Shown in pieces: positions 1 to 6,089 of a stretch of DNA of 6,371 bases. The position numbers were made by a program, and so were the translations under genes. The stretch is from Bacteroidota bacterium. Lineage in GTDB: Bacteria > Bacteroidota > Bacteroidia > Bacteroidales > Prolixibacteraceae. The stretch's first letter is position 1; each line of letters begins with the position of its first letter. The notes below the pieces were generated by a model. That model saw only the letters and a list, made by a program, of their open reading frames with translations. It was not told where the DNA came from and did no database searches. The stretch covers positions 1-6,371 of the forward strand of contig DAOVTY010000189.1 in NCBI GenBank assembly GCA_030632865.1, in the 5' to 3' direction.

Positions 1-168
1 ATGTTCAAACAATTGGGAACATTGTCAACTCAAAAAACCAAAGTTGCTTTTCCAGATGCCGGAGATCATGTTATTGCTTGTGAACTTACATCGGGTAGTG
101 TTGATGAGGTAATTGCAGAAACTATCAAATTTGGAACAGAAATATTAAAATTTAAATCAGTAAAATAA
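1..168 (+). CDS. C-terminal end of a probable alpha/beta hydrolase (partial)
   Basis: An open frame of 55 codons runs from the window edge to a TAA at 166-168. The ATG at base 1 is probably an internal methionine, because the gene appears to continue leftwards out of the window. The segment KVAFPDAGDHVIA (residues 14-26 of the visible part) resembles the loop that carries the catalytic histidine in alpha/beta hydrolases (here H23). It is followed by an acidic stretch and a helix like the usual C-terminal helix (ETIKFGTEILKF). From memory, Bacteroidota alpha/beta hydrolases end in a very similar way, with a motif of the type FPxAGxHVI. The nucleophile and acid residues would lie outside the window, so the substrate cannot be judged. 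The gene converges on pgl, with two bases between the stop codons. A short independent protein of 55 residues is possible but unlikely. Confidence 0.6.
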   Translation: MFKQLGTLSTQKTKVAFPDAGDHVIACELTSGSVDEVIAETIKFGTEILKFKSVK

Positions 169-179
169 TTTTAAATTTT
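147..179. terminator. AT-only inverted repeat across both convergent stop codons, possible bidirectional terminator
   Basis: A perfect 10-base inverted repeat, AAAATTTAAA at 147-156 and TTTAAATTTT at 170-179, encloses a 13-base loop. It covers the stop codon of the plus-strand hydrolase and reaches into the last codons of pgl. On the plus strand the right arm runs into a T-tract (176-180). The stem has no G or C, so it is weak compared with standard intrinsic terminators and may partly reflect base composition. It is the only candidate terminator for two genes that have almost no sequence between them. Confidence 0.35.
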
Positions 180-899
180 TGAGGCAGCAGCTTCATCTAA
201 AAACCAAATTAATTTTCCATTTTTTGGCGAAATATAGTATGCAGGTAATGATTTTGCTTCTTCGCTATCGTTCATAATTTCCGAAATTCGCATCGCTTTA
301 TTTTCTCCTGTTACAAGAAATAATATTCGTGTGGCATTATTTAATACATGCCCTGTAACAGTAATTCGGTTTTGCCCTGTAATCGGATGTTTAGTTACGG
401 TACATATTTTTTCATTTTCGAAAAGTTCTAATTTATCAGGAAAAATTGAAGCAGTGTGTCCATCATCGCCAATTCCTAAAATAAGTAAATCAAAAACCGG
501 ATTATCGCCTCGATGATTAAGTTGAGTATTAATTTCAGTAGAATATCTAATTGCCTCTTCTTCAGGGATGTTCTCTCCTTTTATTCTATGTATATTTTCA
601 TTACTAATAGAAATTTTGGATAATAAATTATCAACTGTCATTTTGTAATTACTCTCCTCGTTGTTTGGCAAAACACATCTTTCGTCGCCCCACCAAAAAT
701 GAATCCGATTCCAAGGAATAGATTCTGAGTACTCTTTACTTAATGTTTTAAACAAGCCTTTTGGCGTACTTCCACCCGAAAGGGCCACATGAAAAAGCAA
801 TTGCCTTGAATTTTGAGTGAGATGTAATATTTCTTCTGCAATAGCTTTAAAAACTTCTTGCGAAGTAGAATATATTTTAACTTCTGTAATTGATGTCAT
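171..899 (-). CDS. pgl: 6-phosphogluconolactonase
   Basis: This cytosolic enzyme hydrolyses 6-phosphoglucono-delta-lactone to 6-phosphogluconate, the second step of the oxidative pentose phosphate pathway. The 242-residue length is usual for the DevB/SOL-type lactonase family, which shares a fold with glucosamine-6-phosphate deaminases. Visible family motifs, in order, are SGGSTP (41-46, phosphate-binding loop), GDERCV (71-76) and LGIGDDGHTASIFP (141-154, with the catalytic-region histidine H148). The basic RIT segment follows at 178-180. The start is an ATG at 899-897. The 39 bases separating it from the zwf stop are AT-rich and show no Shine-Dalgarno sequence. The position directly after zwf on the same strand supports the lactonase call over a deaminase and suggests co-transcription. 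The gene looks intact. Confidence 0.96.
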   Translation of the reverse strand: MTSITEVKIYSTSQEVFKAIAEEILHLTQNSRQLLFHVALSGGSTPKGLFKTLSKEYSESIPWNRIHFWWGDERCVLPNNEESNYKMTVDNLLSKISISNENIHRIKGENIPEEEAIRYSTEINTQLNHRGDNPVFDLLILGIGDDGHTASIFPDKLELFENEKICTVTKHPITGQNRITVTGHVLNNATRILFLVTGENKAMRISEIMNDSEEAKSLPAYYISPKNGKLIWFLDEAAASKI

Positions 900-938
900 A
901 ACAAAATTGCTGTTTAATAAATAACAAAGTGTTCATAG

Positions 939-2438
939 CTAAAGTTCACAATACAATCCATCGTCTGTTAAATTTTTACAAGGAAACCGCCACTCTGCGT
1001 TGGCAATTAATTTACTAGCCTCTTCAGGCCCCCATGTTCCGGCCGGATATCCATAAACCGGAATTTCAGGATTATTTTGCCATGCATCAATAATTGGCTG
1101 AACAAATCCCCATGCTTCTTCAACAGCGTCTCCACGTGCATATAAAGTTGCATCTCCTTGCATACAATCCAGCAGCAGTCTTTCGTATGCCGCAGAAACA
1201 GTTGTGTCGGTTAAATCAGAATAATGAAAGTCCATGTTAACAGTTTGTACTTCAAAACCTGCTCCCGGTGTTTTCATCCCAAATTTTACAAGTATTCCTT
1301 CGTCGGGATGAATACGAATAATTAATTGGTTATTGTTTGTAGATGAAGAATTTGCCGAATCGAACAAATGGTGAGGTACGCTCTTAAAATGAATAACCAC
1401 TTCGGTAACTCTTGTTGGTAATTTTTTACCAGTTCTTATATAAAAAGGAACACCAGCCCAGCGCCAATTATCAATGAAAAATTTTAATGCCACAAAAGTT
1501 TCTGTTCGCGAAAACTCGTCAACTCCAGGCTCTTCTCTATATCCTACAACTTTATTATTTCTGATTTTAGATTCTGTGTATTGACCACGAATTACATATT
1601 TCGAAACCATATTTTCGGGAATAGGACGCAGCGATTGAAATACCTTAATCGTTTCGTTTCTAATTGCAGTGGCATTAATTACTGTGGGTGGTTCCATGGC
1701 CACAAAACTAACAAGTTGCAAAAGATGATTTTGTAACATATCGCGCATTGCACCAGATTGGTCGTAGTACCCACCTCTTCCTTCAACACCTAGACTTTCT
1801 GCCGAAGTTATTTCAACGCGTTCAATGTAATTACGGTTCCAAAGTGGCTCGAAAATCCCATTTGAGAAACGTGTAACCAACATATTTTGCACGGTCTCTT
1901 TTCCCAAATAATGGTCGATACGATAAATCATATCTTCCTTGAAATAGTTAAGCAAGTTTATATTTAACTTTTTTGCCGACTCTAAATCAGTACCAAATGG
2001 TTTCTCAACAATTAATCGTCTGAAATATTTACTTGATTTGCTTAATTTGTTTTCCCATAATAATCTTGGAATAACTTCGTAAAGTGATGGTGGAGTGGAA
2101 AGGTAAAAAACAAAATTTTTATCAATGTTTAAATCATTGGAGATATACTTCAATCTATTTTTAAGTGGAATTAAATCGTCGGCAGTGTTTGTTAGAACTG
2201 GTTGGTAGAAAAGCATTTTCTTGAAAGATTCTACACCCTCCTCTTTCGGCAAAAACTCGTCAACTTTTGTTCTAAAAGTTTCATCGGTTAATGGTGAACG
2301 CGATGCTCCCACAACAGCAAACTTTTTTGGCAATAAATTTTGTTTGAACAAAACATAAAGTGCGGGGATTAATTTACGCTTGGTCAAATCTCCCGATGCT
2401 CCAAAAATTATTAGAATCTGATTTTCTGTTTGTTTCAT
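939..2438 (-). CDS. zwf: Glucose-6-phosphate 1-dehydrogenase
   Basis: The enzyme oxidises glucose 6-phosphate to 6-phosphogluconolactone and reduces NADP+ (some homologues also NAD+), opening the oxidative pentose phosphate pathway. The protein has 499 residues, normal for the family. The N-terminal Rossmann domain begins with the nucleotide-binding motif GASGDLTKRKL (13-23). EKPFG (145-149) contains the conserved lysine K146. The signature RIDHYLGKE (173-181) carries H176, and MRDMLQNH (231-238) carries H238; by alignment with family knowledge these correspond to the substrate-binding and catalytic histidines. The C-terminal domain is complete and ends with a TAG. The start is an ATG at 2438-2436, five residues before the first beta strand, which fits the family. 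No Shine-Dalgarno sequence is visible. pgl follows after 39 bases. gnd, often clustered with these two, is neither upstream nor downstream here. Confidence 0.98.
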   Translation of the reverse strand: MKQTENQILIIFGASGDLTKRKLIPALYVLFKQNLLPKKFAVVGASRSPLTDETFRTKVDEFLPKEEGVESFKKMLFYQPVLTNTADDLIPLKNRLKYISNDLNIDKNFVFYLSTPPSLYEVIPRLLWENKLSKSSKYFRRLIVEKPFGTDLESAKKLNINLLNYFKEDMIYRIDHYLGKETVQNMLVTRFSNGIFEPLWNRNYIERVEITSAESLGVEGRGGYYDQSGAMRDMLQNHLLQLVSFVAMEPPTVINATAIRNETIKVFQSLRPIPENMVSKYVIRGQYTESKIRNNKVVGYREEPGVDEFSRTETFVALKFFIDNWRWAGVPFYIRTGKKLPTRVTEVVIHFKSVPHHLFDSANSSSTNNNQLIIRIHPDEGILVKFGMKTPGAGFEVQTVNMDFHYSDLTDTTVSAAYERLLLDCMQGDATLYARGDAVEEAWGFVQPIIDAWQNNPEIPVYGYPAGTWGPEEASKLIANAEWRFPCKNLTDDGLYCEL

Positions 2439-2528
2439 ATGTTTTTACAATCTATAATTTCTTTTATTTAATACTTTTCGATATAGTATAGTTTGAGAAT
2501 AATGTGTTTGCGAATTTTAAATTTTACA

Positions 2529-2563
2529 AAGCGATATGCTGTCTTATTACTTTTTACTCGCTT
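2529..2563. repeat. Short inverted repeat in the PPTase-zwf gap
   Basis: AAGCGA (2529-2534) and TCGCTT (2558-2563) form a six-base inverted repeat around a 23-base loop. It lies in the 145-base gap between the phosphopantetheinyl transferase and zwf. The two arms hold most of the G and C in this gap. On the minus strand the repeat begins about 20 bases after the transferase stop, where a terminator would be expected. However, no T-run follows and the loop is long. It could equally be a regulatory site upstream of zwf, or chance. I found no convincing Bacteroidota -7/-33 promoter pair for zwf in this gap. Confidence 0.25.
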
Positions 2564-2583
2564 CTAAAATATAATTACCCACC

Positions 2584-3204
2584 TTATTCAACACAATACA
2601 CAATAACATTGTTCTCTATAAAAAAATACCACAGTTTATAATGTGTGCTTTTATTTAATATGGCGGCAAATTTCCCTTTATTTTCAATTTCGAAAGGTTG
2701 AATAATAATTTGTTTATTGAATTGAACCCCATCTTTGTTGGTGCATTTGAAAACAGCTTCTTTTGCACTCCAATATAAAACTGTAATTTTTTGCTTATCA
2801 GATAAGTTACTAATGTGTGTTAATTCATTTTCAGAAAGGAAACGAGTTGCAATTTTATTAATATTGCGTAGGGTATTTTCAACATCAATTCCAACATTTT
2901 TTTTAGAAATAATAACAACTACAAAATCAGATGAGTGTGAAATACTAATATTATTAATGCTGTTTTTTATCTCTGGTTTTCCGGAATCGAGGTAAGTAAT
3001 TTCAGCTCTTCTATTCAACAACTCATTTAATAAAAGACGAGTGGCTATATATTCTTTTTTTCTACGTTCAACTTTTATTTTACTAAATTCCTTAATCTCT
3101 TTTTCTGAGAATTGAAATTGTGAAATTAAATCTGTAACTGATTCCGATAATTTCCAGATTCCTAAAATTCCAACTTCTGTTTCTATTTTTTTTACAAAGG
3201 CCAT
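2584..3204 (-). CDS. Sfp-type 4'-phosphopantetheinyl transferase
   Basis: Enzymes of this superfamily transfer the phosphopantetheine arm of coenzyme A to a serine of acyl or peptidyl carrier proteins, in the cytosol. The 206-residue length fits the Sfp/pseudodimer class rather than the roughly 120-residue AcpS class. Conserved elements in order are ERRKKEYIATRLLLNELL (46-63), SISHS (87-91), GIDVE (105-109) with the metal ligands D107 and E109, and WSAKEAVFK (145-153) with E149 and the lysines K148 and K153. All key residues are present. The ATG at 3204-3202 overlaps the gldD stop by one base (TAATG), and a GGA triplet lies just upstream, so translation is probably coupled to gldD. The carrier protein it activates is not in the window. 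A housekeeping role on fatty-acid ACP or a specialised role are both possible. Confidence 0.93.
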   Translation of the reverse strand: MAFVKKIETEVGILGIWKLSESVTDLISQFQFSEKEIKEFSKIKVERRKKEYIATRLLLNELLNRRAEITYLDSGKPEIKNSINNISISHSSDFVVVIISKKNVGIDVENTLRNINKIATRFLSENELTHISNLSDKQKITVLYWSAKEAVFKCTNKDGVQFNKQIIIQPFEIENKGKFAAILNKSTHYKLWYFFIENNVIVYCVE

Positions 3205-3794
3205 TAATTCCAGGTTGTAGTTTCAATAAGTCTGATAATATCAGGTTCAAAAAAATCTATTACGGGTTGTAACGAATCTATTTTTGGAACTTCACGAATA
3301 TAAAAAGCACCTCGTAAAAAATGATTGGTACTGTCTGTCAAAAAAAATTGCAAAGGCGAAGCAGCATTTCCCTCAATTCTGTAAATTGTGCCAAAAACAT
3401 TTTCGGCTAGATTAATAAAAACTTGTTCCTGAATTGCATCTGCTTTTATTGAATGTTTGTATGCCAAACGCCTTGTTTCTTCCATTAATTTCGCTAGAAG
3501 GACTAGTTTTGGAGTGTCACCATTTTTAATATTAAAGTACGAAATATGTATTTCTGCACTGTTTTTTGGAACAGAAATATTTATCCAGAATGGCTGGTCT
3601 GAATTATGTTTATCTGCAGATATTTTCGAATAATTCGGTATATCAAAGTTATAAGGAAAATTATTTTCATTTAAAGCATGATATTTTTTTTCAGGAAATT
3701 CAATTCGGAAAAATGCACGTGGTTTTGGAGTATATTTTTCTTTGCATCCAATAATGAATATAATAAAAACTAATAATATAAAGATTTGCCTCAT
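3204..3794 (-). CDS. gldD: Gliding motility lipoprotein GldD
   Basis: GldD is a Bacteroidota lipoprotein that in Flavobacterium johnsoniae is needed for gliding and is tied to the type IX secretion/gliding machinery. Its biochemical role is not known. The 196-residue protein starts with a signal peptide, ending in a lipobox (IIGC, 14-17) with the acylated cysteine C17. The mature part opens with YTPKPRAFFR (21-30), typical of GldD, and contains a well-conserved block GNAASPLQFFLTDSTNHF (142-159) followed by LRGAFY. Length and composition match the family, and the protein looks complete. The ATG at 3794-3792 is preceded by a weak purine stretch (AAAGAG). The gene lies 93 bases after gldE, the usual neighbour, and overlaps the phosphopantetheinyl transferase start by one base. 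No type IX secretion genes are visible, so gliding itself cannot be inferred; non-gliding Bacteroidota also carry gldD homologues. Confidence 0.93.
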   Translation of the reverse strand: MRQIFILLVFIIFIIGCKEKYTPKPRAFFRIEFPEKKYHALNENNFPYNFDIPNYSKISADKHNSDQPFWINISVPKNSAEIHISYFNIKNGDTPKLVLLAKLMEETRRLAYKHSIKADAIQEQVFINLAENVFGTIYRIEGNAASPLQFFLTDSTNHFLRGAFYIREVPKIDSLQPVIDFFEPDIIRLIETTTWN

Positions 3795-3887
3795 TAATCT
3801 CTTTTTAATTTAAAACGGAAAGAAACTCAAATTATTTACCTTTTTCTTGATAATTATTAATTGTATTTATATTGGTATTACAATCAT

Positions 3888-5210
3888 TTAACTATCAACT
3901 TCAACCTTAATTTGCTTAATTCTACGATTATCAACTGCATCGATGGTGAAGTTAAATTGCTTACATTTAATTTTTTCGTGAAGCAATGGAATTTCACCTT
4001 TCAATTCTAAAATAAGCCCGGCCAAAGTATCTGCATCACCTTTTACTTCATCAAAAATAGAATCGTTACAATTTATAATTTTATAAAAATCACCTAAAAG
4101 TACTTTCCCATCAAATATATAAGTATTGTCAGATATTTTTGAAAAGACGTTTTCTTCTTCATCGAACTCATCGGTAATCTCTCCAACAATTTCTTCCAAA
4201 ATATCTTCTAAAGTAACAATTCCCGAGGTGCCTCCATACTCGTCAACAACAATAGCAAGATGAACTTTGTTTTTTTGAAACTCCTCTAAAAGAGAACTGA
4301 TTTTTTTTGTTTCAGGAACATAAAACGAAGCTCTTATAAGTGTTTGCCATTTAAAAGAATTTCCTTTATGTGCGTGTGGCAAAATATCTTTAATATATAA
4401 TATTCCACTAATGTTATCAAATGAACTGATATAAACTGGAATACGCGAAAATCCAGAATCGTTGATTATTTGTAAAACTTTTGTGAAGTTGGTTTTTATA
4501 TCAAAAGAAACCACATCAACCCTAGGTTTCATAATCTCATCAACACTTTTATTCCCAAATTTTACAATACCTTCTAATATACCTTTCTCTTCAGAAAGCT
4601 CCTTATCTGATGTTAACTCCAATGCTTGCGAAATTTCGTGCATCGATATTTTTTTTCGATGCTTTTGCAGACGCCGATTAACAAAAGAAGTAGAGTATAT
4701 TAAAAGAAAATTAATGGGGCGGAATAATTTCTCGAGAGTTTGCAGCGGAAATGCCATAAATTTTGCGAATACCAATGCAAAATGTGTTGCATAAACTTTC
4801 GGAATAATTTCGCCAAAAAGGAGTAATAAAAATGTAATTAAAACAACCTGGAGTCCAAATTCGAATATTTTCGAATTTTCTATCGTTAATATATTTTGGG
4901 TAATAAATGCAGTTAAAATTATAATCCCGATGTTCACAAAATTATTGGATGTAAGTATTGTCGCCAATAGTTTTTCCGGATTTTCGAGATTTTTTAATAC
5001 CCTCTGATTTGTTTTGCCTTTCTTTTTTAACTTTTGTTTATCCGCTGCTTTCAACGAAAAATAAGCAACTTCTGAACCGCTTATTAATGCCGAGCTCAAT
5101 AATAGAAGTAGTACAATTATAATACTAAATGCAATACTTAAAGTTATTGGGTGAAATTGGATATTGAAGCTGCCAATTACAGCGGTTTCAAGTAACGACT
5201 CTGTTTCCAA
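3888..5210 (-). CDS. gldE: GldE, HlyC/CorC-family CBS-domain membrane protein, TTG start
   Basis: The 440-residue protein has the CorC/HlyC architecture. An N-terminal DUF21 (CNNM-type) membrane domain covers about 22-205, with hydrophobic segments near 22-43, 90-110 and 117-134 and the motifs ALISGSEVAYFSL (41-53) and FGEIIPK (132-138). Two CBS domains follow at about 223-345, the second ending in DEYGGTSGIVTLEDILEEIVGEI-like sequence (323-345). A CorC_HlyC C-terminal domain covers about 358-437. Family members are linked to divalent-cation (Mg2+, Co2+) handling at the inner membrane. GldE of Flavobacterium, from memory, partially suppresses gldB mutants when overexpressed. The neighbours gldD and ssb support GldE over a generic CorC. 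The start is a TTG: an in-frame TAA lies 9 bases upstream, and the first internal methionine (M152) is inside the membrane domain, so no ATG start is possible. ssb ends 30 bases upstream. Confidence 0.9.
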   Translation of the reverse strand: METESLLETAVIGSFNIQFHPITLSIAFSIIIVLLLLLSSALISGSEVAYFSLKAADKQKLKKKGKTNQRVLKNLENPEKLLATILTSNNFVNIGIIILTAFITQNILTIENSKIFEFGLQVVLITFLLLLFGEIIPKVYATHFALVFAKFMAFPLQTLEKLFRPINFLLIYSTSFVNRRLQKHRKKISMHEISQALELTSDKELSEEKGILEGIVKFGNKSVDEIMKPRVDVVSFDIKTNFTKVLQIINDSGFSRIPVYISSFDNISGILYIKDILPHAHKGNSFKWQTLIRASFYVPETKKISSLLEEFQKNKVHLAIVVDEYGGTSGIVTLEDILEEIVGEITDEFDEEENVFSKISDNTYIFDGKVLLGDFYKIINCNDSIFDEVKGDADTLAGLILELKGEIPLLHEKIKCKQFNFTIDAVDNRRIKQIKVEVDS

Positions 5211-5240
5211 ATTATACTTTTATTTTAATTTGCAGATTGC

Positions 5241-5678
5241 TTAAAATGGCAAATCATCCTCCACTCCAGCATCATTAATTTCAGGCTTTTCAACTGTTGA
5301 TTTTGGCTCTGTTGTTGTCGTTGCACTCGTGTTTCCTCCAGTTACAGCTGAACCTTTAGAATCTAACATCACCATGTTGTTACCCACAATTTCAGTAAAA
5401 TACTTAGTTTGTCCATCTTTTTCGTATTGCCTAGAAGTAATTTTTCCTTCTATAAAAAGTCTTGAACCTTTTTTTACATATTTTTCAACAACATCTGCTA
5501 AACCACGCCACATAACAATATTATGCCACTCTGTATTGGTAACCCTTTCTCCATTTTTAGCGTTGTAAGATTCAGAAGTTGCCAACGTGAAGCTTGCCAC
5601 TGCCACTCCAGAATCAAGATGTCTAATTTCAGGATCTTTTCCTACATTTCCGACTAAAATTACTTTGTTAACTGACAT
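5241..5678 (-). CDS. ssb: Single-stranded DNA-binding protein
   Basis: SSB coats single-stranded DNA as a tetramer during replication, recombination and repair and recruits partner proteins through its acidic tip. The 145-residue protein has an OB-fold over about 1-107, beginning MSVNKVILVGNVGKDPE and including TEWHNIV (49-55), in which W51 matches a DNA-stacking tryptophan of the family. GSRLFIEGKI (71-80) is also typical. A low-complexity Thr/Ser/Gly linker (about 109-130) leads to the acidic tail ending DDLPF (141-145), the conserved partner-binding tip. The protein is complete and of ordinary length for Bacteroidota. The ATG at 5678-5676 gives the expected N-terminus directly before the first strand. 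It is the first gene of the series ssb-gldE-gldD-PPTase and diverges from HU. Confidence 0.97.
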   Translation of the reverse strand: MSVNKVILVGNVGKDPEIRHLDSGVAVASFTLATSESYNAKNGERVTNTEWHNIVMWRGLADVVEKYVKKGSRLFIEGKITSRQYEKDGQTKYFTEIVGNNMVMLDSKGSAVTGGNTSATTTTEPKSTVEKPEINDAGVEDDLPF

Positions 5679-5794
5679 AATATTTTCTTTTAAAGGTTTA
5701 CATTATTGTACATATATAATAGCAACTACATTCAACATATTAGATTACAAACAAGTTTATTTTTCATCTTATAATTTCAATAATCTAATTAAAG

Positions 5795-5802
5795 CAAATT
5801 TA
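5795..5802 (-). promoter_or_regulatory. Candidate -7 element for ssb operon
   Basis: On the minus strand the sequence reads TAAATTTG, an exact match to the Bacteroidota -7 consensus TAnnTTTG, about 117 bases upstream of the ssb start. No TTTG-like -33 element is found at the expected 19-21 bases, so the assignment is weak and chance occurrence in AT-rich DNA is possible. Confidence 0.3.
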
Positions 5803-5880
5803 AAAATATCTTTCTATTAAATTGTGAAAATCATAAATAATAACAATTCAATTTCTCACATTTTAATTTGTAAACATATT

Positions 5881-5890
5881 AGAGCGCTCT
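5881..5890. repeat. Perfect GC-rich palindrome AGAGCGCTCT
   Basis: Ten bases form a perfect palindrome with a GCGC centre, the most GC-rich spot in the HU/ssb intergenic region. It is embedded in a second, overlapping pairing, TTAGA (5879-5883) with TCTAA (5891-5895). It could be an operator for a dimeric regulator, but no function can be assigned from the sequence. Confidence 0.4.
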
Positions 5891-5906
5891 TCTAAATAAA
5901 AGTATC

Positions 5907-5916
5907 AATCTAGATT
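5907..5916. repeat. Perfect palindrome AATCTAGATT
   Basis: A second 10-base perfect palindrome lies 16 bases after the first one, at 26 bases centre to centre. Its sequence differs from the first, so the two are not obviously copies of one operator. It contains CTAG, a rare tetranucleotide in many bacteria. Chance is possible. Confidence 0.3.
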
Positions 5917-6001
5917 TGTGCATTTCTAAGTATAATTCGTATAAAAATGATCTCTTAAATGCTAACTAATTAATAATCTTTACAAAAACGAGAAATATTT
6001 G

Positions 6002-6019
6002 ACTGAAATGCTTTTCAGT
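6002..6019. promoter_or_regulatory. Hairpin at the -33 region of the HU promoter
   Basis: ACTGAAA (6002-6008) and TTTCAGT (6013-6019) pair perfectly over seven bases around the four-base loop TGCT. The structure covers the place where the -33 element of the HU promoter would be, so a regulator binding this dyad could compete with RNA polymerase. A T-run (6019-6023) follows on the plus strand, so a weak terminator is an alternative, though no transcript from upstream is evident. Confidence 0.35.
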
Positions 6020-6033
6020 TTTTAAAATATTTT

Positions 6034-6041
6034 TACTTTTG
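6034..6041 (+). promoter_or_regulatory. HU promoter -7 element
   Basis: TACTTTTG matches the Bacteroidota sigma-ABfr -7 consensus TAnnTTTG exactly and lies 48 bases before the HU start codon. Transcription would begin at about 6046-6050, giving a leader of roughly 40 bases. The -33 element is poor: TTTT at 6012-6015, 18 bases upstream, is the nearest candidate. Confidence 0.6.
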
Positions 6042-6089
6042 CACACTCGATTGCAAGATAATATATTGAAAATTAAATATTTTAAGAAA

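Larger units (their letters stand above)
5679..6089. promoter_or_regulatory. 411-base divergent intergenic region between ssb and HU
   Basis: No convincing protein-coding frame or RNA gene is visible here. The region is very AT-rich and must hold the ssb promoter (minus strand) and the HU promoter (plus strand). It contains two 10-base palindromes at 5881-5890 and 5907-5916, a hairpin at 6002-6019 and a strong -7 element at 6034-6041, listed separately. It is longer than two promoters need. From memory, mutY often sits next to ssb in related genomes, but no MutY-like sequence is readable in any frame. Confidence 0.6.

Noticed and set aside
331..516. Plus-strand frame within pgl
   Set aside because: Antisense to the conserved lactonase motifs, short, and without independent support.
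2735..2995. Plus-strand frame within the phosphopantetheinyl transferase
   Set aside because: Antisense to its catalytic motifs, with no plausible independent protein.
3795..3887. Possible internal promoter or terminator between gldE and gldD
   Set aside because: The sequence has TAATTTG, one base short of the -7 consensus spacing, and no stable hairpin. I see no firm site.
4462..4794. Plus-strand open frame of 110 codons within gldE
   Set aside because: Fully antisense to the conserved CBS and DUF21 portions of gldE, with no recognisable domain.
5587..5820. Plus-strand open frame of 77 codons crossing the ssb start into the intergenic region
   Set aside because: More than a third is antisense to ssb. 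The remainder has low-complexity AT-rich composition and matches no family I recognise.
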